From Alkalimonas sp. (lineage in GTDB: Bacteria > Pseudomonadota > Gammaproteobacteria > Enterobacterales > Alteromonadaceae): DNA of 34,865 nucleotides. Both the position numbers and the translations under genes were made by a program. This document shows positions 16,330-24,755 of this stretch, in pieces. How positions within the stretch are numbered: position 1 is the stretch's first letter; each line of letters begins with the position of its first letter. The DNA is taken from NCBI RefSeq assembly GCF_020831925.1, contig NZ_JAFIFQ010000033.1, positions 1-34,865 of the forward strand. The letters run 5' to 3'. The notes under the pieces are model-generated. The model searched no databases. It was not told where the DNA came from and saw only the letters and a list, made by a program, of their open reading frames with translations.

Positions 16330-17352
16330 TTAAAGCGGAGAGAAGGAAGATTTATTGCTGTACCAGGGCACATCGCACTCGTACTTGCTAACCAGGTGTT
16401 CTACCCCTAGCGTTAGGGCAAAAAGTGCCATGCGGATCACCACGCCATTATCGGCCTGACGGAAAATCGCCAGGTTCGGGTTCAGGTTCAGATCGTTATC
16501 AAGTTCATTGGCATCCTGGCGAGAGTCGCGTGGCAGTGGGTGCATAATGACGGTATTGGACTTGCAATGCCGGGTGTAAATATCCTGATTCAGTCGGAAC
16601 TTACCACGATACAGGTTGGCTTCGTCGATGCTGGCAAAGCGCTCTTCCTGCACCCGGGTTTGATAGACGATATCGGCCGCCAGCTTGCCTTCAAAGCTGT
16701 CACTGAGCTCGATGCTGTGGCCGGCGTTTTCAATGGCACTAACTACTGTATCTGGCATGGCCAGCTCAGTTGGCGATATCAAGGTGAAACGGATATTTTT
16801 GTACAGACAAAGCAACTTGGCCAGTGAATGCACGGTGCGGCCAAACTTCAAGTCGCCGACCATAGCGATATGCATACCATCAATGCTCTGGCCGCTGGCG
16901 GCCAACTCTTTTTCAATGGTAAAAAGATCCAGTAAGGCCTGCGTTGGGTGCTCATTGGCACCGTCACCGCCGTTCAGCACTGGTACCCGGCTGCCTTCGG
17001 CAAACTCAGCCACTGAGCCGGACTGCGGGTGACGCATGGCAATCACATCGCTGTAGCTGCTCAGCACCCGGGCGGTATCGTACAGCGATTCGCCTTTGGC
17101 CAGTGCAGAGCTTTGCATGCCGGTGGTTTCGCGTACTTCCCCCCCCAGCAAATTAAATGCACAACCAAAGCTAACCCGGGTACGGGTACTGGGCTCAAAA
17201 AATAAATTACCTAAAATAGCCCCATCCAGCACCTTGGTACGCTTTTTTCGGCAGGCATAAGGCTCCATGCTGCGGGCTACCTGAAACACCTGCTGAATAC
17301 GATCGCGATCAAACTGACTGACGGAAAGAATATGCTGGCCTTTGAAGCTCAT
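16330..17352 (-). CDS. pyrB: Aspartate carbamoyltransferase catalytic subunit
   Basis: This 340-residue enzyme forms carbamoyl aspartate, the first committed step of pyrimidine synthesis. The carbamoyl-phosphate motif [13 protein letters not shown], the [11 protein letters not shown] segment and MHPLPR are intact. E. coli PyrB is 311 residues; this longer form with a C-terminal extension ([16 protein letters not shown]) is, from recall, the type in Shewanella-like bacteria. No pyrI regulatory subunit follows; hemL does. The ATG at 17352 is chosen because the upstream frame (to 17397) lacks similarity. Confidence 0.95.
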   Translation of the reverse strand: MSFKGQHILSVSQFDRDRIQQVFQVARSMEPYACRKKRTKVLDGAILGNLFFEPSTRTRVSFGCAFNLLGGEVRETTGMQSSALAKGESLYDTARVLSSYSDVIAMRHPQSGSVAEFAEGSRVPVLNGGDGANEHPTQALLDLFTIEKELAASGQSIDGMHIAMVGDLKFGRTVHSLAKLLCLYKNIRFTLISPTELAMPDTVVSAIENAGHSIELSDSFEGKLAADIVYQTRVQEERFASIDEANLYRGKFRLNQDIYTRHCKSNTVIMHPLPRDSRQDANELDNDLNLNPNLAIFRQADNGVVIRMALFALTLGVEHLVSKYECDVPWYSNKSSFSPL

Positions 17353-17386
17353 ATGCTGCTGCCTGTGATTTGATGGTTTGACGGGT

Positions 17387-17417
17387 GACTGCCGCAATAC
17401 GGGCTTGCCGGGCAGTC
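17387..17417 (-). promoter_or_regulatory. Hairpin in the pyrB leader
   Basis: GACTGCC and GGCAGTC arms (7 bp) enclose a further GCAA/TTGC stem with a two-base bulge and a seven-base loop. It would lie about ten bases after the predicted transcription start and 34 bases before pyrB. No U-tract follows, so it is not a simple terminator. Its role in control is unknown. Confidence 0.55.
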
Positions 17418-17432
17418 TGCTGCTGGCTGCTG

Positions 17433-17438
17433 ATTATA
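17433..17438 (-). promoter_or_regulatory. Probable -10 box for pyrB-hemL
   Basis: A perfect TATAAT on the minus strand (17438-17433), about 81 bases before the pyrB start. No convincing -35 hexamer was found at 16-18 bases. The rest of the divergent spacer (17439-17588) is AT-rich towards the mrp side, with no promoter I would assign. Confidence 0.5.
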
Positions 17439-17588
17439 CGTCATAGAGTAGGTGAAAGGCGAATGCAGTTAGGTGATGTTTCGCTTTGTCGGTTTGAATT
17501 TTCCAGGGTTTACCCATAGTATAAATTGTGATTTGTTTTTTATTTCAATCAGTAAAGGTTAGACTGACTCAACATTCAAAGGATACTC

Positions 17589-18128
17589 ATGCGCTCAACC
17601 ACAGAACCGCCGCCAAGCAGCTCATCCCTCAGTAGCCTGCAACGCTTAGTCTGGCGTGCGGTCCTGTATGGGCTGCTGTGGGCACTATTAAGCAGTGGCG
17701 AGGGCTGGTGGTTTTTTCTGATGTTGTTGCCGCTGTTGCTCTGGTTATCTGAGCGCTGGTCTGTGCCTTTGCTTCGACTACGTTGGCGCTACCTGCCTGG
17801 TTTTACCGGCTATTTCCTGGTAGAAATGTGGCGGGGGGGCTTTGATGTCGCCTGGCGTGCGCTGCAGCCTGTCCCTGCCATTGCTCCGAATTGGCAGCGT
17901 TATTCCATTCGCCTGCAGCAAGCCAGTGCGCAGCGTGTCCTGGCCTGCCTGATTAGTTTATTGCCTGGCACTACCGTCTGCCGTAGTCGTTTATCCGATC
18001 AATCCGGCGATGATGCGGCTTGGTTGGAGCTGCACCTGTTAACGGACAGCAGTGACTGGCAGCAGGGGGTCGCCAGGCTAGAGCAGCGCTTAAGTCAGCT
18101 ATTGGCTGAGGAGAGCCCCTTATGTTGA
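17589..18128 (+). CDS. mrpE: Mrp/Mnh cation-proton antiporter subunit E
   Basis: This 179-residue membrane protein has an MnhE domain: two or three N-terminal helices (VLYGLLWALLSSGEGWWFFL, MLLPLLLWLSE), then the family core YLPGFTGYFLVEMWRGGFDVAWRAL and a soluble tail with LISLLPGTTVCR. Subunit E is needed for assembly or function of the hetero-oligomeric Mrp antiporter, which exchanges Na+ or other monovalent cations for protons. AAAGGA lies five bases before the ATG. It opens the eight-gene operon and overlaps mrpF by seven bases. Confidence 0.9.
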   Translation: MRSTTEPPPSSSSLSSLQRLVWRAVLYGLLWALLSSGEGWWFFLMLLPLLLWLSERWSVPLLRLRWRYLPGFTGYFLVEMWRGGFDVAWRALQPVPAIAPNWQRYSIRLQQASAQRVLACLISLLPGTTVCRSRLSDQSGDDAAWLELHLLTDSSDWQQGVARLEQRLSQLLAEESPLC

Positions 18129-18376
18129 TGGGAATGGCCGCCGCTATTTTACTCACGGTATTGCTGGGTTTATGGCGGGTCTGGCGTGGACCGGATTTGG
18201 TCAATCGTTTGTTGGCTATTCAATTACTGGGCAGTGGTGGCGTGGCTATCTTGTTGCTGTTATCTCAGGCACTGGCCCAGCCAGCCTTGCTGGAGGTCGC
18301 TTTGATCATTGCGTTGCTGGCTGCCGTGGTGCCTGCTGCTTTTGTCCAGCGATTAAAGCAGGAGCAGCGCAAATGA
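18122..18376 (+). CDS. mrpF: Mrp antiporter subunit F
   Basis: This 84-residue protein has three predicted helices and matches the MnhF/MrpF family by size and by the loop LWRVWRGPDLVNRLLAIQLL. It is a small structural subunit of the membrane complex. Its start overlaps the end of mrpE and its stop overlaps the mrpG start as ATGA, so translation is coupled. Confidence 0.9.
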   Translation: MLMGMAAAILLTVLLGLWRVWRGPDLVNRLLAIQLLGSGGVAILLLLSQALAQPALLEVALIIALLAAVVPAAFVQRLKQEQRK

Positions 18377-18672
18377 TGGTTTGGGCGGCTGTGCTTTTAT
18401 TGGTGCTGGGGCTGGTGTTTTTTTTGGCAGGCAGTTTGGGATTGCTGCGCTTTCCGGATGTCTTTAGCCGACTGCATGCGGTGACCAAGGCCGATACCCT
18501 TGGCCTTGGTTTTATTGTGCTGGGACTGGCGCTGCTGGAGCCGAATTGGCAGCGTTTTCTATTCATGTTGCTGATCTGGGGGCTGGTCATGTTATCCGGT
18601 ACCATTTCCTGTCAGTTGCTTGGACAATATGGCCGTGACCAGCAGGCTGACCATGAGGAGCCAGCAGAATGA
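18373..18672 (+). CDS. mrpG: Mrp antiporter subunit G
   Basis: This 99-residue MnhG/PhaG-family protein has three helices and the conserved segment LGLLRFPDVFSRLHAVTKADTLG. The frame is open upstream to 18172, but that extension lies within mrpF and has no similarity. The ATG at 18373 overlaps the mrpF stop; a second ATG follows directly. The G subunit is required for Mrp function in studied systems. Confidence 0.9.
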   Translation: MMVWAAVLLLVLGLVFFLAGSLGLLRFPDVFSRLHAVTKADTLGLGFIVLGLALLEPNWQRFLFMLLIWGLVMLSGTISCQLLGQYGRDQQADHEEPAE

Positions 18673-19604
18673 GCGGTGACTTTTGGTTTGATGCTTTGCT
18701 GGGGCTGTTGCTGTTGCTGTTAGCGCTGGCGACGATACTAGCTCGCCAGTTGGCGGCAGCGGTGATGCTCTATGTGGTGTTCGGCCTGATGTTGGCCCTG
18801 GCCTGGGCTCGGCTGGGAGCAGCCGATTTGGCGCTGGCAGAAGCAGCCATAGGGGCAGGGCTGACCGGTGCCTTGCTGTTTTCAGCGTTAGCACGACAAC
18901 CCAAATCGTTAGCGCCGGCACAAGGAGCAGGCCGGGTGGAGCGCTTGCCGGCCTTGCTGCTTTGTAGTGCGATCAGTGCCGTGCTTGGTTGGACACTCTG
19001 GCAGCTGCCGCTGCAGCCACAACACAGCCAGCTGCCAGCAGCGCTGGAGCAACTGGGCAGCAGTGGTACCGAGCATTTGGTGACGGCTGTGCTGCTGAAC
19101 TTCCGTGCCTGGGACACCTTGCTCGAATTGCTGGTATTGTTACTGGCTTTACTCGGAACTCGCTTAGTCGCAGCGCCTGAGCCTGCGGCGTTGCAACACT
19201 GGCCATTGGCCAGGCAATGGAGCAAACGCTTATTGCCCCTGTTGGTGCTGGTGGCGTTTTTTGTGCTGTGGCGCGGGGCTACAGCGCCAGGTGGGGCATT
19301 CCAGGCCGGAGCCTTGCTGGCAGCTGCGCTGGTGGTGTTGCGGCTTAATGGGCAGCTACCGGCACTTCGTTTCGATTTCTGGTGGGTGCGGGCATTGATT
19401 CTGGCTGGGGTACTGGCTTTTTTGCTGGCCGGGTTACTTAGTCTGTGGCTGAACTGGCAGCCAGAGCAGGCTGCGCAATGGTTGCGTTGGCCACTGCCGC
19501 TGGCCAAAGGGCTGATCCTGTTAATTGAGCTCAGTGCCACCCTGGCAATAGGCCTGACCCTAACTTTGTTGGTGGTGGGTGAACGCAAGGAGCTAGGTGC
19601 ATGA
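18669..19604 (+). CDS. mrpB: Fusion of MrpA C-terminal (MbhD/MbhE-like) and MrpB domains
   Basis: This 311-residue protein has about nine helices and three regions. Residues 1-80 resemble the MbhD/DUF4040 part of MrpA (LYVVFGLMLALAWARLGAADLALAEAAIGAG). Residues 95-165 resemble the MbhE part (TEHLVTAVLLNFRAWDTLLE). Residues 185-311 form an MnhB domain (FFVLWRGATAPGGAFQAGALLAAALVVLRL). In classical operons the first two regions are the C-terminus of an approximately 800-residue MrpA and MrpB is separate. Here MrpA is split, and its NuoL-like half must be another gene downstream. Automatic annotation may call this a hydrogenase subunit, but no hydrogenase gene is nearby. Confidence 0.85.
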   Translation: MSGDFWFDALLGLLLLLLALATILARQLAAAVMLYVVFGLMLALAWARLGAADLALAEAAIGAGLTGALLFSALARQPKSLAPAQGAGRVERLPALLLCSAISAVLGWTLWQLPLQPQHSQLPAALEQLGSSGTEHLVTAVLLNFRAWDTLLELLVLLLALLGTRLVAAPEPAALQHWPLARQWSKRLLPLLVLVAFFVLWRGATAPGGAFQAGALLAAALVVLRLNGQLPALRFDFWWVRALILAGVLAFLLAGLLSLWLNWQPEQAAQWLRWPLPLAKGLILLIELSATLAIGLTLTLLVVGERKELGA

Positions 19605-19873
19605 GCCTGGTGCATTGGTATCTGTTGATTGCCGCTGGCCTCTGGGGCATTGGTTGCTACGGCCTGATCCGGGGCCCTGAGTTGTTACGACGTATTATTG
19701 CGCTGAATCTGATGGGCGCTGCCGTTTTTTTGGTGATGGTGACGCTTGCTGCCCGCACTGATCCGGCTGATGGCGTCTTGCATGCTCTGGTACTAACTGG
19801 CCTGGTAGTGGCGGTGAGTGCCACTGCCTTTGCACTGGCCCTGGTCGCCCGAACCTTGTCGGAGTCGGCATGA
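19601..19873 (+). CDS. mrpC: Mrp antiporter subunit C (NuoK-like)
   Basis: This 90-residue, three-helix protein of the MnhC/NuoK family is slightly shorter than usual (about 110). Family features include YGLIRGPELLRRIIALNLMGAAVFLVMV and DPADGVLHALVLTGLVVAVSATAFALAL, the NuoK-type region with the conserved DP.. ALVLT pattern. ATGA overlaps occur at both ends with the fusion gene and the first large subunit. Confidence 0.9.
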   Translation: MSLVHWYLLIAAGLWGIGCYGLIRGPELLRRIIALNLMGAAVFLVMVTLAARTDPADGVLHALVLTGLVVAVSATAFALALVARTLSESA

Positions 19874-21288
19874 ACTTCGCTCTGGCGGCTGTGTTACTGC
19901 CTCTGCTGGCGGCTGTATTGGCTTTGTGCTGGCGCCGTCAGGCCGCCAGGCTGGTTTGGCTTAGTACCTTGTTCAGCCTGCTGCTGGCGTTGGCGGCTTT
20001 GTGGCAGGTGGTGACCTTTGGACCAGCCAGTATGCAGTTGGGCGGCTGGCAGACTGGCCTTGCTATTCGCTGGCAATTGAATGAGCTCTCGGCTTTATTG
20101 CTGTTGATGACCGCTTTGATCCATAGTCTGGTCGCCAGCTACAGTTTAAGTCAATGGCGTGATGCTGGCTTGTCGGCTGATTTCTGGCCCTTATCTGCGT
20201 TATTGCAATCGGCTTTATCGTCGTTGTTTTTGTCGGTTGATCTGTTCAATTGGTACGTCACTCTGGAGCTGCTGGGGCTGGCAGCCGTGGCTTTGGTGCT
20301 ACTGAGCGGTAAAAAAGCCTTGCAGGCAGCCATGCGCTATCTGTTGCTGTCATTGGCTGCGTCTCTTTGCTATTTGTTGGGAGTCGCTTTGCTCTATGGC
20401 CATTATGGTTGGCTGGATGTACCCCAACTGGCCGTGGCTATCAGCGAAGAACCGGTCGATCACCGGTTGGCACTCTGGTTGATCACGGCGGGCCTGATGC
20501 TCAAAGCGGCGCTTTGGCCATTGCATGTCTGGTTACCCGCCGCCCATGCAGCGGCGCCGGCTCCGGTTAGTGCTTTGTTGTCGGCGCTGGTGGTAAAAGG
20601 GCCTCTCTTTATGCTCTACATGATCTGGAGCCAGTTGGCAGGACCTGAGCTCGCGGTAACCGGCAGCTGGTTGTTTTTGCTCACTGGCAGTATGGCGCTA
20701 GTGGTGGGTGGCTGGTCGGCATTACGGACCCCTTACGCCAAAGTGATGGTGGCTTATTCGACCGTGGCGCAGCTGGGCTATGGCTTGCTGGCACTTGGCC
20801 TGATGTTGCATTTGACTGATCCGGCTTTTACCCAGGCACTCTTTATCTTTGTGCTGGCGCATGCGCTGGCTAAAACCTCCACCTTTCTGGCCGTTGGTGA
20901 AATGCAGCTGCGGTTAGGTGGCAAGCGACTTAGTACCTTTCGCGGTGCTAGCCAGACCATGCCACTGGCCATGTTTGCCGTGGCGGTAGCTGGCGGCAGT
21001 TTAATTGGCCTGCCCCCGAGTGGTGGTTTTGTAGCTAAATGGCAATTGCTGTTGCCACTGTGGCAGCACAGTCAGCTGTGGTGGTTGTTGCCGGTGATCC
21101 TGGCCGGTACCTTACTTTCTGCTGCGTACATCTTTCGTCTGGTGGTACTGGCTTTTAATCGGGCTAAACCCGTGCGTCCTGACTTTGCCCCGGCCTTGTT
21201 GCCACAGTGGTTGGCGTTGCTGCCTGCCTTGCTGGTCTGGATGCTGGCTTTTGCCAGTGGGTCGCTATTGAGCTGGCTGGGAGGCTGA
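19870..21288 (+). CDS. mrpD: Mrp antiporter large subunit, MrpD-like (NuoL/M/N family)
   Basis: This 472-residue polytopic protein of the proton-conducting antiporter family has the functional residues: the TM5 glutamate E133 in NWYVTLELLGL, the TM7 lysine in LMLKAALWPLHVWLP and the TM8-region lysine in SALVVKGPLF. The PAPVSALLSAL segment is typical. It is the first of three consecutive large subunits. Assignment as MrpD rather than the N-terminal half of MrpA is by general resemblance. Confidence 0.85.
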   Translation: MNFALAAVLLPLLAAVLALCWRRQAARLVWLSTLFSLLLALAALWQVVTFGPASMQLGGWQTGLAIRWQLNELSALLLLMTALIHSLVASYSLSQWRDAGLSADFWPLSALLQSALSSLFLSVDLFNWYVTLELLGLAAVALVLLSGKKALQAAMRYLLLSLAASLCYLLGVALLYGHYGWLDVPQLAVAISEEPVDHRLALWLITAGLMLKAALWPLHVWLPAAHAAAPAPVSALLSALVVKGPLFMLYMIWSQLAGPELAVTGSWLFLLTGSMALVVGGWSALRTPYAKVMVAYSTVAQLGYGLLALGLMLHLTDPAFTQALFIFVLAHALAKTSTFLAVGEMQLRLGGKRLSTFRGASQTMPLAMFAVAVAGGSLIGLPPSGGFVAKWQLLLPLWQHSQLWWLLPVILAGTLLSAAYIFRLVVLAFNRAKPVRPDFAPALLPQWLALLPALLVWMLAFASGSLLSWLGG

Positions 21289-21289
21289 G

Positions 21290-22789
21290 ATGGACTGGAA
21301 TAGCTGGTTGCCGGTGTTCATTGTCCTCAGTTCTTTGCTGCCAGGTCTGTTGATTTTTAGCCTGGCAGAGCATCGGTTTGCATTGCGTACGACGCTGAAC
21401 CTTGGTGGCGTTCTGGTGAAGCTGCTGCTGGTGGCCTGGATGTGGCAGGGGGTGAAGGCCGGCGAGGATTATTATTTCGAGTTGCCTTTTTTACCCGGTG
21501 GCTCTTTTATTCTGCATGGCGATGCGCTATCACTGCAGTTTGTCTTGTTGTCCTCGGTGCTTTGGTTGGTCACGACCTTGTATGCCATTGGTTACCTGGA
21601 AGGCTCACCGCTGCGTTCGCGTTTCTTTGGTTACTTTAGTTTGTGTGTCAGTGCTACCGTGGGGTTGGCGTTGTCGGGCAACCTGATCAGTTTCGTGCTG
21701 TTTTACGAGCTACTGACGCTGGCCACCTTCCCGCTGGTGGTGCATCGCGGTACGGTCGAGTCCTTGCGGGCTGGCAGGCGCTATTTGGCATATACCATCA
21801 GTGGTGGCGTGGTGCTGATGCTAGGTGCTGCATTATTGCATAGTCTGACCGGCAGTCCGGTTTTTATGCCGGGTGGTTACTTAAGTCCTTTGCTGGCAGA
21901 GCACAGTGGCCTGCTGATGCTGGCCTTTGTGTTGCTGATTACCGGGTTAGGGGTCAAAGCGGCCTTGCTGCCACTGCATGGCTGGTTGCCTGAGGCCATG
22001 GTCGCACCTGCACCGGTCAGTGCTTTGTTGCATGCGGTGGCGGTAGTAAAGGCCGGTGCTTTTGGTATCGTCCGGGTGGTATACGACGTATTTGGCGTGG
22101 ATGTGATGCAGCAGCTGGATCTGACCTGGCCTCTGGTGATGCTGGCATCTGCCACCATCTTGTATGGCTCCTGGCGTGCTTTGCAGCAACAGGATCTGAA
22201 GCGTCGACTGGCTTACTCAACCGTTAGTCAGGTCTCTTATGTCACGCTGGGTGTCGCCATGTTGGGGCCGGTGGCGGCAGTCGGTGGCTTGGTGCACCTG
22301 GTGCATCAGGGGGTGATGAAAATCACCCTGTTTTTCTGCGCCGGTAATTTTGCCGAAACCCTGGGTATTCATAAAATCCGTGAACTGAACGGGGTAGGGC
22401 GGCGCATGCCGCTTAGCAGTATCGCTTTTACGCTGGGTGCCTGCGGCATGATAGGGCTACCTGCCACGGCTGGCATGATCAGCAAATGGTATCTGGCCAG
22501 CGGTGCGCTGGATGCTGGCTATCCATTGGTCTTGCTGGTGCTGCTGACATCCAGTGCACTCAATGCCATGTATTTTTTGCCTGTGATCTATCGGATCTGG
22601 TGTCTGCCTGCCGGCGATTGGCCAGCGCCAAAGCAGCTGTCCCGGCGCTTTGAAACCCATTGGATGTTGCTGCTGCCGCCGGTGATTACCGCTGTGTTGA
22701 TTGTGTTGATGGGGCTGCTGGCTGGGACGGATCTCAGCCCACTGAGCTGGAGCAAATTGATTGTTGAGCGGGAGTTTAGCTATGACTGA
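21290..22789 (+). CDS. Mrp antiporter large subunit, MrpA-N or second MrpD (NuoL family)
   Basis: This 499-residue polytopic protein follows the previous large subunit after one base. Key residues are present: E140 in FVLFYELLTLATFPLVVHRG (MrpA TM5 glutamate), lysines in GLGVKAALLPLHGWLPEA and HAVAVVKAGAFG, and the histidine-containing GGLVHLVHQGVMKITLFFCAG. The sequence PVSALLHAVAVVKAG resembles NuoL/MrpA more than MrpD, so it may supply the function of the missing MrpA N-terminal half. Its last eight bases overlap the next gene. Confidence 0.82.
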   Translation: MDWNSWLPVFIVLSSLLPGLLIFSLAEHRFALRTTLNLGGVLVKLLLVAWMWQGVKAGEDYYFELPFLPGGSFILHGDALSLQFVLLSSVLWLVTTLYAIGYLEGSPLRSRFFGYFSLCVSATVGLALSGNLISFVLFYELLTLATFPLVVHRGTVESLRAGRRYLAYTISGGVVLMLGAALLHSLTGSPVFMPGGYLSPLLAEHSGLLMLAFVLLITGLGVKAALLPLHGWLPEAMVAPAPVSALLHAVAVVKAGAFGIVRVVYDVFGVDVMQQLDLTWPLVMLASATILYGSWRALQQQDLKRRLAYSTVSQVSYVTLGVAMLGPVAAVGGLVHLVHQGVMKITLFFCAGNFAETLGIHKIRELNGVGRRMPLSSIAFTLGACGMIGLPATAGMISKWYLASGALDAGYPLVLLVLLTSSALNAMYFLPVIYRIWCLPAGDWPAPKQLSRRFETHWMLLLPPVITAVLIVLMGLLAGTDLSPLSWSKLIVEREFSYD

Positions 22790-24299
22790 GCTGCAGACAC
22801 TGCTGTGGCCGGGAGCCGACTTTGCGGTGCCAGAGGGGCCGGTTGCGCTCTGGTTTGGCTTTACCCTGCTGCTATGGCTTTGTGCCGGCTTGTACAGTTT
22901 CAGTACTATCAATCAGCGTAAAGTTCTGTACTGGAGTAGCTTTAGTCTGGCAATGGTGGGCAACCTGCTGCTGTTGCTGGCGCAGGATGTGCTGGGCTTT
23001 TATTTGGGCTTCGCCCTGATGAGCTTGTCTGCCTATGGTTTGGTCATTCACAGTGGCAAAGGCGCGGCCAGGCGAGCCGGGCGTTTGTATTTGCAATTGG
23101 CTATCTTTGGTGAACTGCTGCTGTTTGCTGCCTTGCTGCTGCGGGTAGATGCGGCCGATGGCGCTCTGGCGATCAGCGATTTACAGGCCGCAGCCCTTAC
23201 CCCCCTGACCCTGTCACTATTGTTGCTGGGCTTTGGTTTAAAAGCGGGGTTCTTCCCACTGCATATCTGGCTACCGCAGGCACATCCGGCCGCACCGGCT
23301 CCGGCCAGCGCTGTGTTATCCGGTGCGATGATCAAAGCTGGATTGTTTGGTTTGTGGCAGTTTATTCCGGCTGGCGATGGGCTCTTGTTGCTATGGCTGC
23401 CCTGGTTGCTGGTGTTGTGCTTTAGCTCGGCTTTTTTCGGGGCTTTGTTGGCATTGTTGCATCGCAAAACCAAGGTGGTGTTGGCGTACTCCTCGGTCAG
23501 TCAGATGGGCTATCTGTTGCTGGCCCTGGTATTGTATTGGAGTAGCCCGGCCGATTACCAAGCTCAGGCCGCCTGGCTGCTGGTTTGGTATGCCTGCCAT
23601 CATGCCTTGTTAAAATCGGCATTATTCCTCGCTGCCGGCACAGCCAGTAGCTACCGGTTGCAAAGCTGGCACTGGCTGGCCTTGCTGTGGCCATTAGTGA
23701 GCCTGACCGCTTTGCCACTGAGCTCAGGCGCTGCGGTAAAATACGGATTGAAGCAGGAACTCGGGCAGGGCATTTTTGCCAACTGGTCGCTGTTGCCAGG
23801 CTTACTGACGATAGGGGCGCTTAGCACTGCTTTACTGGCCTGGCACTTGTTGGCGTTGTTGCGCGAGCAGCACCAGCCTACGAAGCCAAAGCTGCCATCG
23901 ACAGCTAGCTTTAGCTGGCTGGTGTTGGTGCTTGCTTCACTCAGTATGCCTTGGTGGCTGACCCAGCTGCAGCCACTGTGGTGGCAGGCACTGCAACCCG
24001 CCGGCATACTGGCTGCAGGCTGGCCCGTGCTGTTGGCTGCTGGTTTGTACTGGTGGTGGCAACATGGCGGACGGCCACTACCCGCTAGCTGGCAGGACCC
24101 GGTAAGCCCGGCGCTGGGCTGGTCCTTGTGGCTAAAATCCTGCTATCAGACGCAAAGCAGTCGCCAACAGGCCTGGCCGCCGCCTCAGTGGCGTAAACAA
24201 GAACGCCGGGCCAATCGTTGGTTGACCCAGCAGGCGTTATTACCACTTGCCAGCAGCACCTTATTGGCTGTGATTCTGCTGTTGTGGCTATTGAGTTAA
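22782..24299 (+). CDS. Third Mrp/NuoL-type large subunit, shortened and lacking the TM5 glutamate
   Basis: This 505-residue polytopic protein of the same family aligns with the preceding subunit only from about that protein's residue 79, so the first two helices appear absent. The TM5 segment reads FYLGFALMSLSAYGLVIHSG with A78 where the paralogue has E140; the DNA codon is GCC. The TM7 and TM8 lysines remain (GFGLKAGFFPLHIWLP, GAMIKAGLFG). The C-terminus carries a basic, Trp/Gln-rich loop (SRQQAWPPPQWRKQERRA) before a last helix. The ATG at 22782 is chosen over one at 22761 because the upstream extension lies inside the preceding gene. It may be a structural or modified subunit rather than a third proton pathway. 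Confidence 0.8.
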   Translation: MTELQTLLWPGADFAVPEGPVALWFGFTLLLWLCAGLYSFSTINQRKVLYWSSFSLAMVGNLLLLLAQDVLGFYLGFALMSLSAYGLVIHSGKGAARRAGRLYLQLAIFGELLLFAALLLRVDAADGALAISDLQAAALTPLTLSLLLLGFGLKAGFFPLHIWLPQAHPAAPAPASAVLSGAMIKAGLFGLWQFIPAGDGLLLLWLPWLLVLCFSSAFFGALLALLHRKTKVVLAYSSVSQMGYLLLALVLYWSSPADYQAQAAWLLVWYACHHALLKSALFLAAGTASSYRLQSWHWLALLWPLVSLTALPLSSGAAVKYGLKQELGQGIFANWSLLPGLLTIGALSTALLAWHLLALLREQHQPTKPKLPSTASFSWLVLVLASLSMPWWLTQLQPLWWQALQPAGILAAGWPVLLAAGLYWWWQHGGRPLPASWQDPVSPALGWSLWLKSCYQTQSSRQQAWPPPQWRKQERRANRWLTQQALLPLASSTLLAVILLLWLLS

Positions 24300-24326
24300 C
24301 TGTCTCGCTAAGCAAAATGCTTTGGT

Positions 24327-24755
24327 TTAAGGCTTTAGTACCGCCAGTAAAATAGTCGCGAATAGGATTAGCACCGGTAGCTCATTAAACCAGCGGTAAA
24401 AACGGCCGCTGCGGGTATTTTTATCGGCTTTAAAATCGGCCAGCAATTTAAAGCAATAGCCATGGTAACCATAAAGTAAGGCGACCAACAGCAGCTTGTA
24501 ATGCAACCAACCGCTGGCTTTAAACCAATCCATGCCGTAGGCCTGGATTAGCAAGAGGCCAAACACCAGCGTCAGGATGGCAAAAGGAGTTACAAAGAAC
24601 AGTAAGCGGCGCTCCATAATTTTTAGCTGTGCCTGCACTTCCGGCTGTTTACTTTCCGCATGATAGACAAACAGCCGTGGTAAATAGAAGATGCCGGCAA
24701 ACCAGGCCACCATAAAAATCAGATGCAATGCTTTGTAAATTAGTAGTAATGTCAT
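24327..24755 (-). CDS. hemJ: HemJ-type protoporphyrinogen IX oxidase
   Basis: This 142-residue protein has four predicted helices and the size of HemJ (UPF0093). HemJ oxidises protoporphyrinogen IX to protoporphyrin IX late in haem synthesis and acts in the inner membrane. Family marks are KALHLIFMVAWFAGIFYLPR near residues 8-27 with the conserved histidine, LFVYHAE, and LHYKLLLVALLYGYH. Its start overlaps the upstream clcA-like stop as ATGA. It converges with the Mrp operon across a 27-base gap without a strong terminator. Confidence 0.92.
   Translation of the reverse strand: MTLLLIYKALHLIFMVAWFAGIFYLPRLFVYHAESKQPEVQAQLKIMERRLLFFVTPFAILTLVFGLLLIQAYGMDWFKASGWLHYKLLLVALLYGYHGYCFKLLADFKADKNTRSGRFYRWFNELPVLILFATILLAVLKP

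Noticed and set aside
18669-19604. Hydrogen-evolving membrane-bound hydrogenase subunit
   Set aside because: MbhD/MbhE-like regions are shared between Mrp and hydrogenases. No hydrogenase large or small subunit is nearby, while E, F, G and C Mrp subunits are.
18770-19615. 281-codon open frame on the minus strand
   Set aside because: It is antisense to the mrpB fusion gene, has low-complexity Ser/Ala/Lys composition and no recognisable domain; it arises from the Leu/Ala-rich sense codons.
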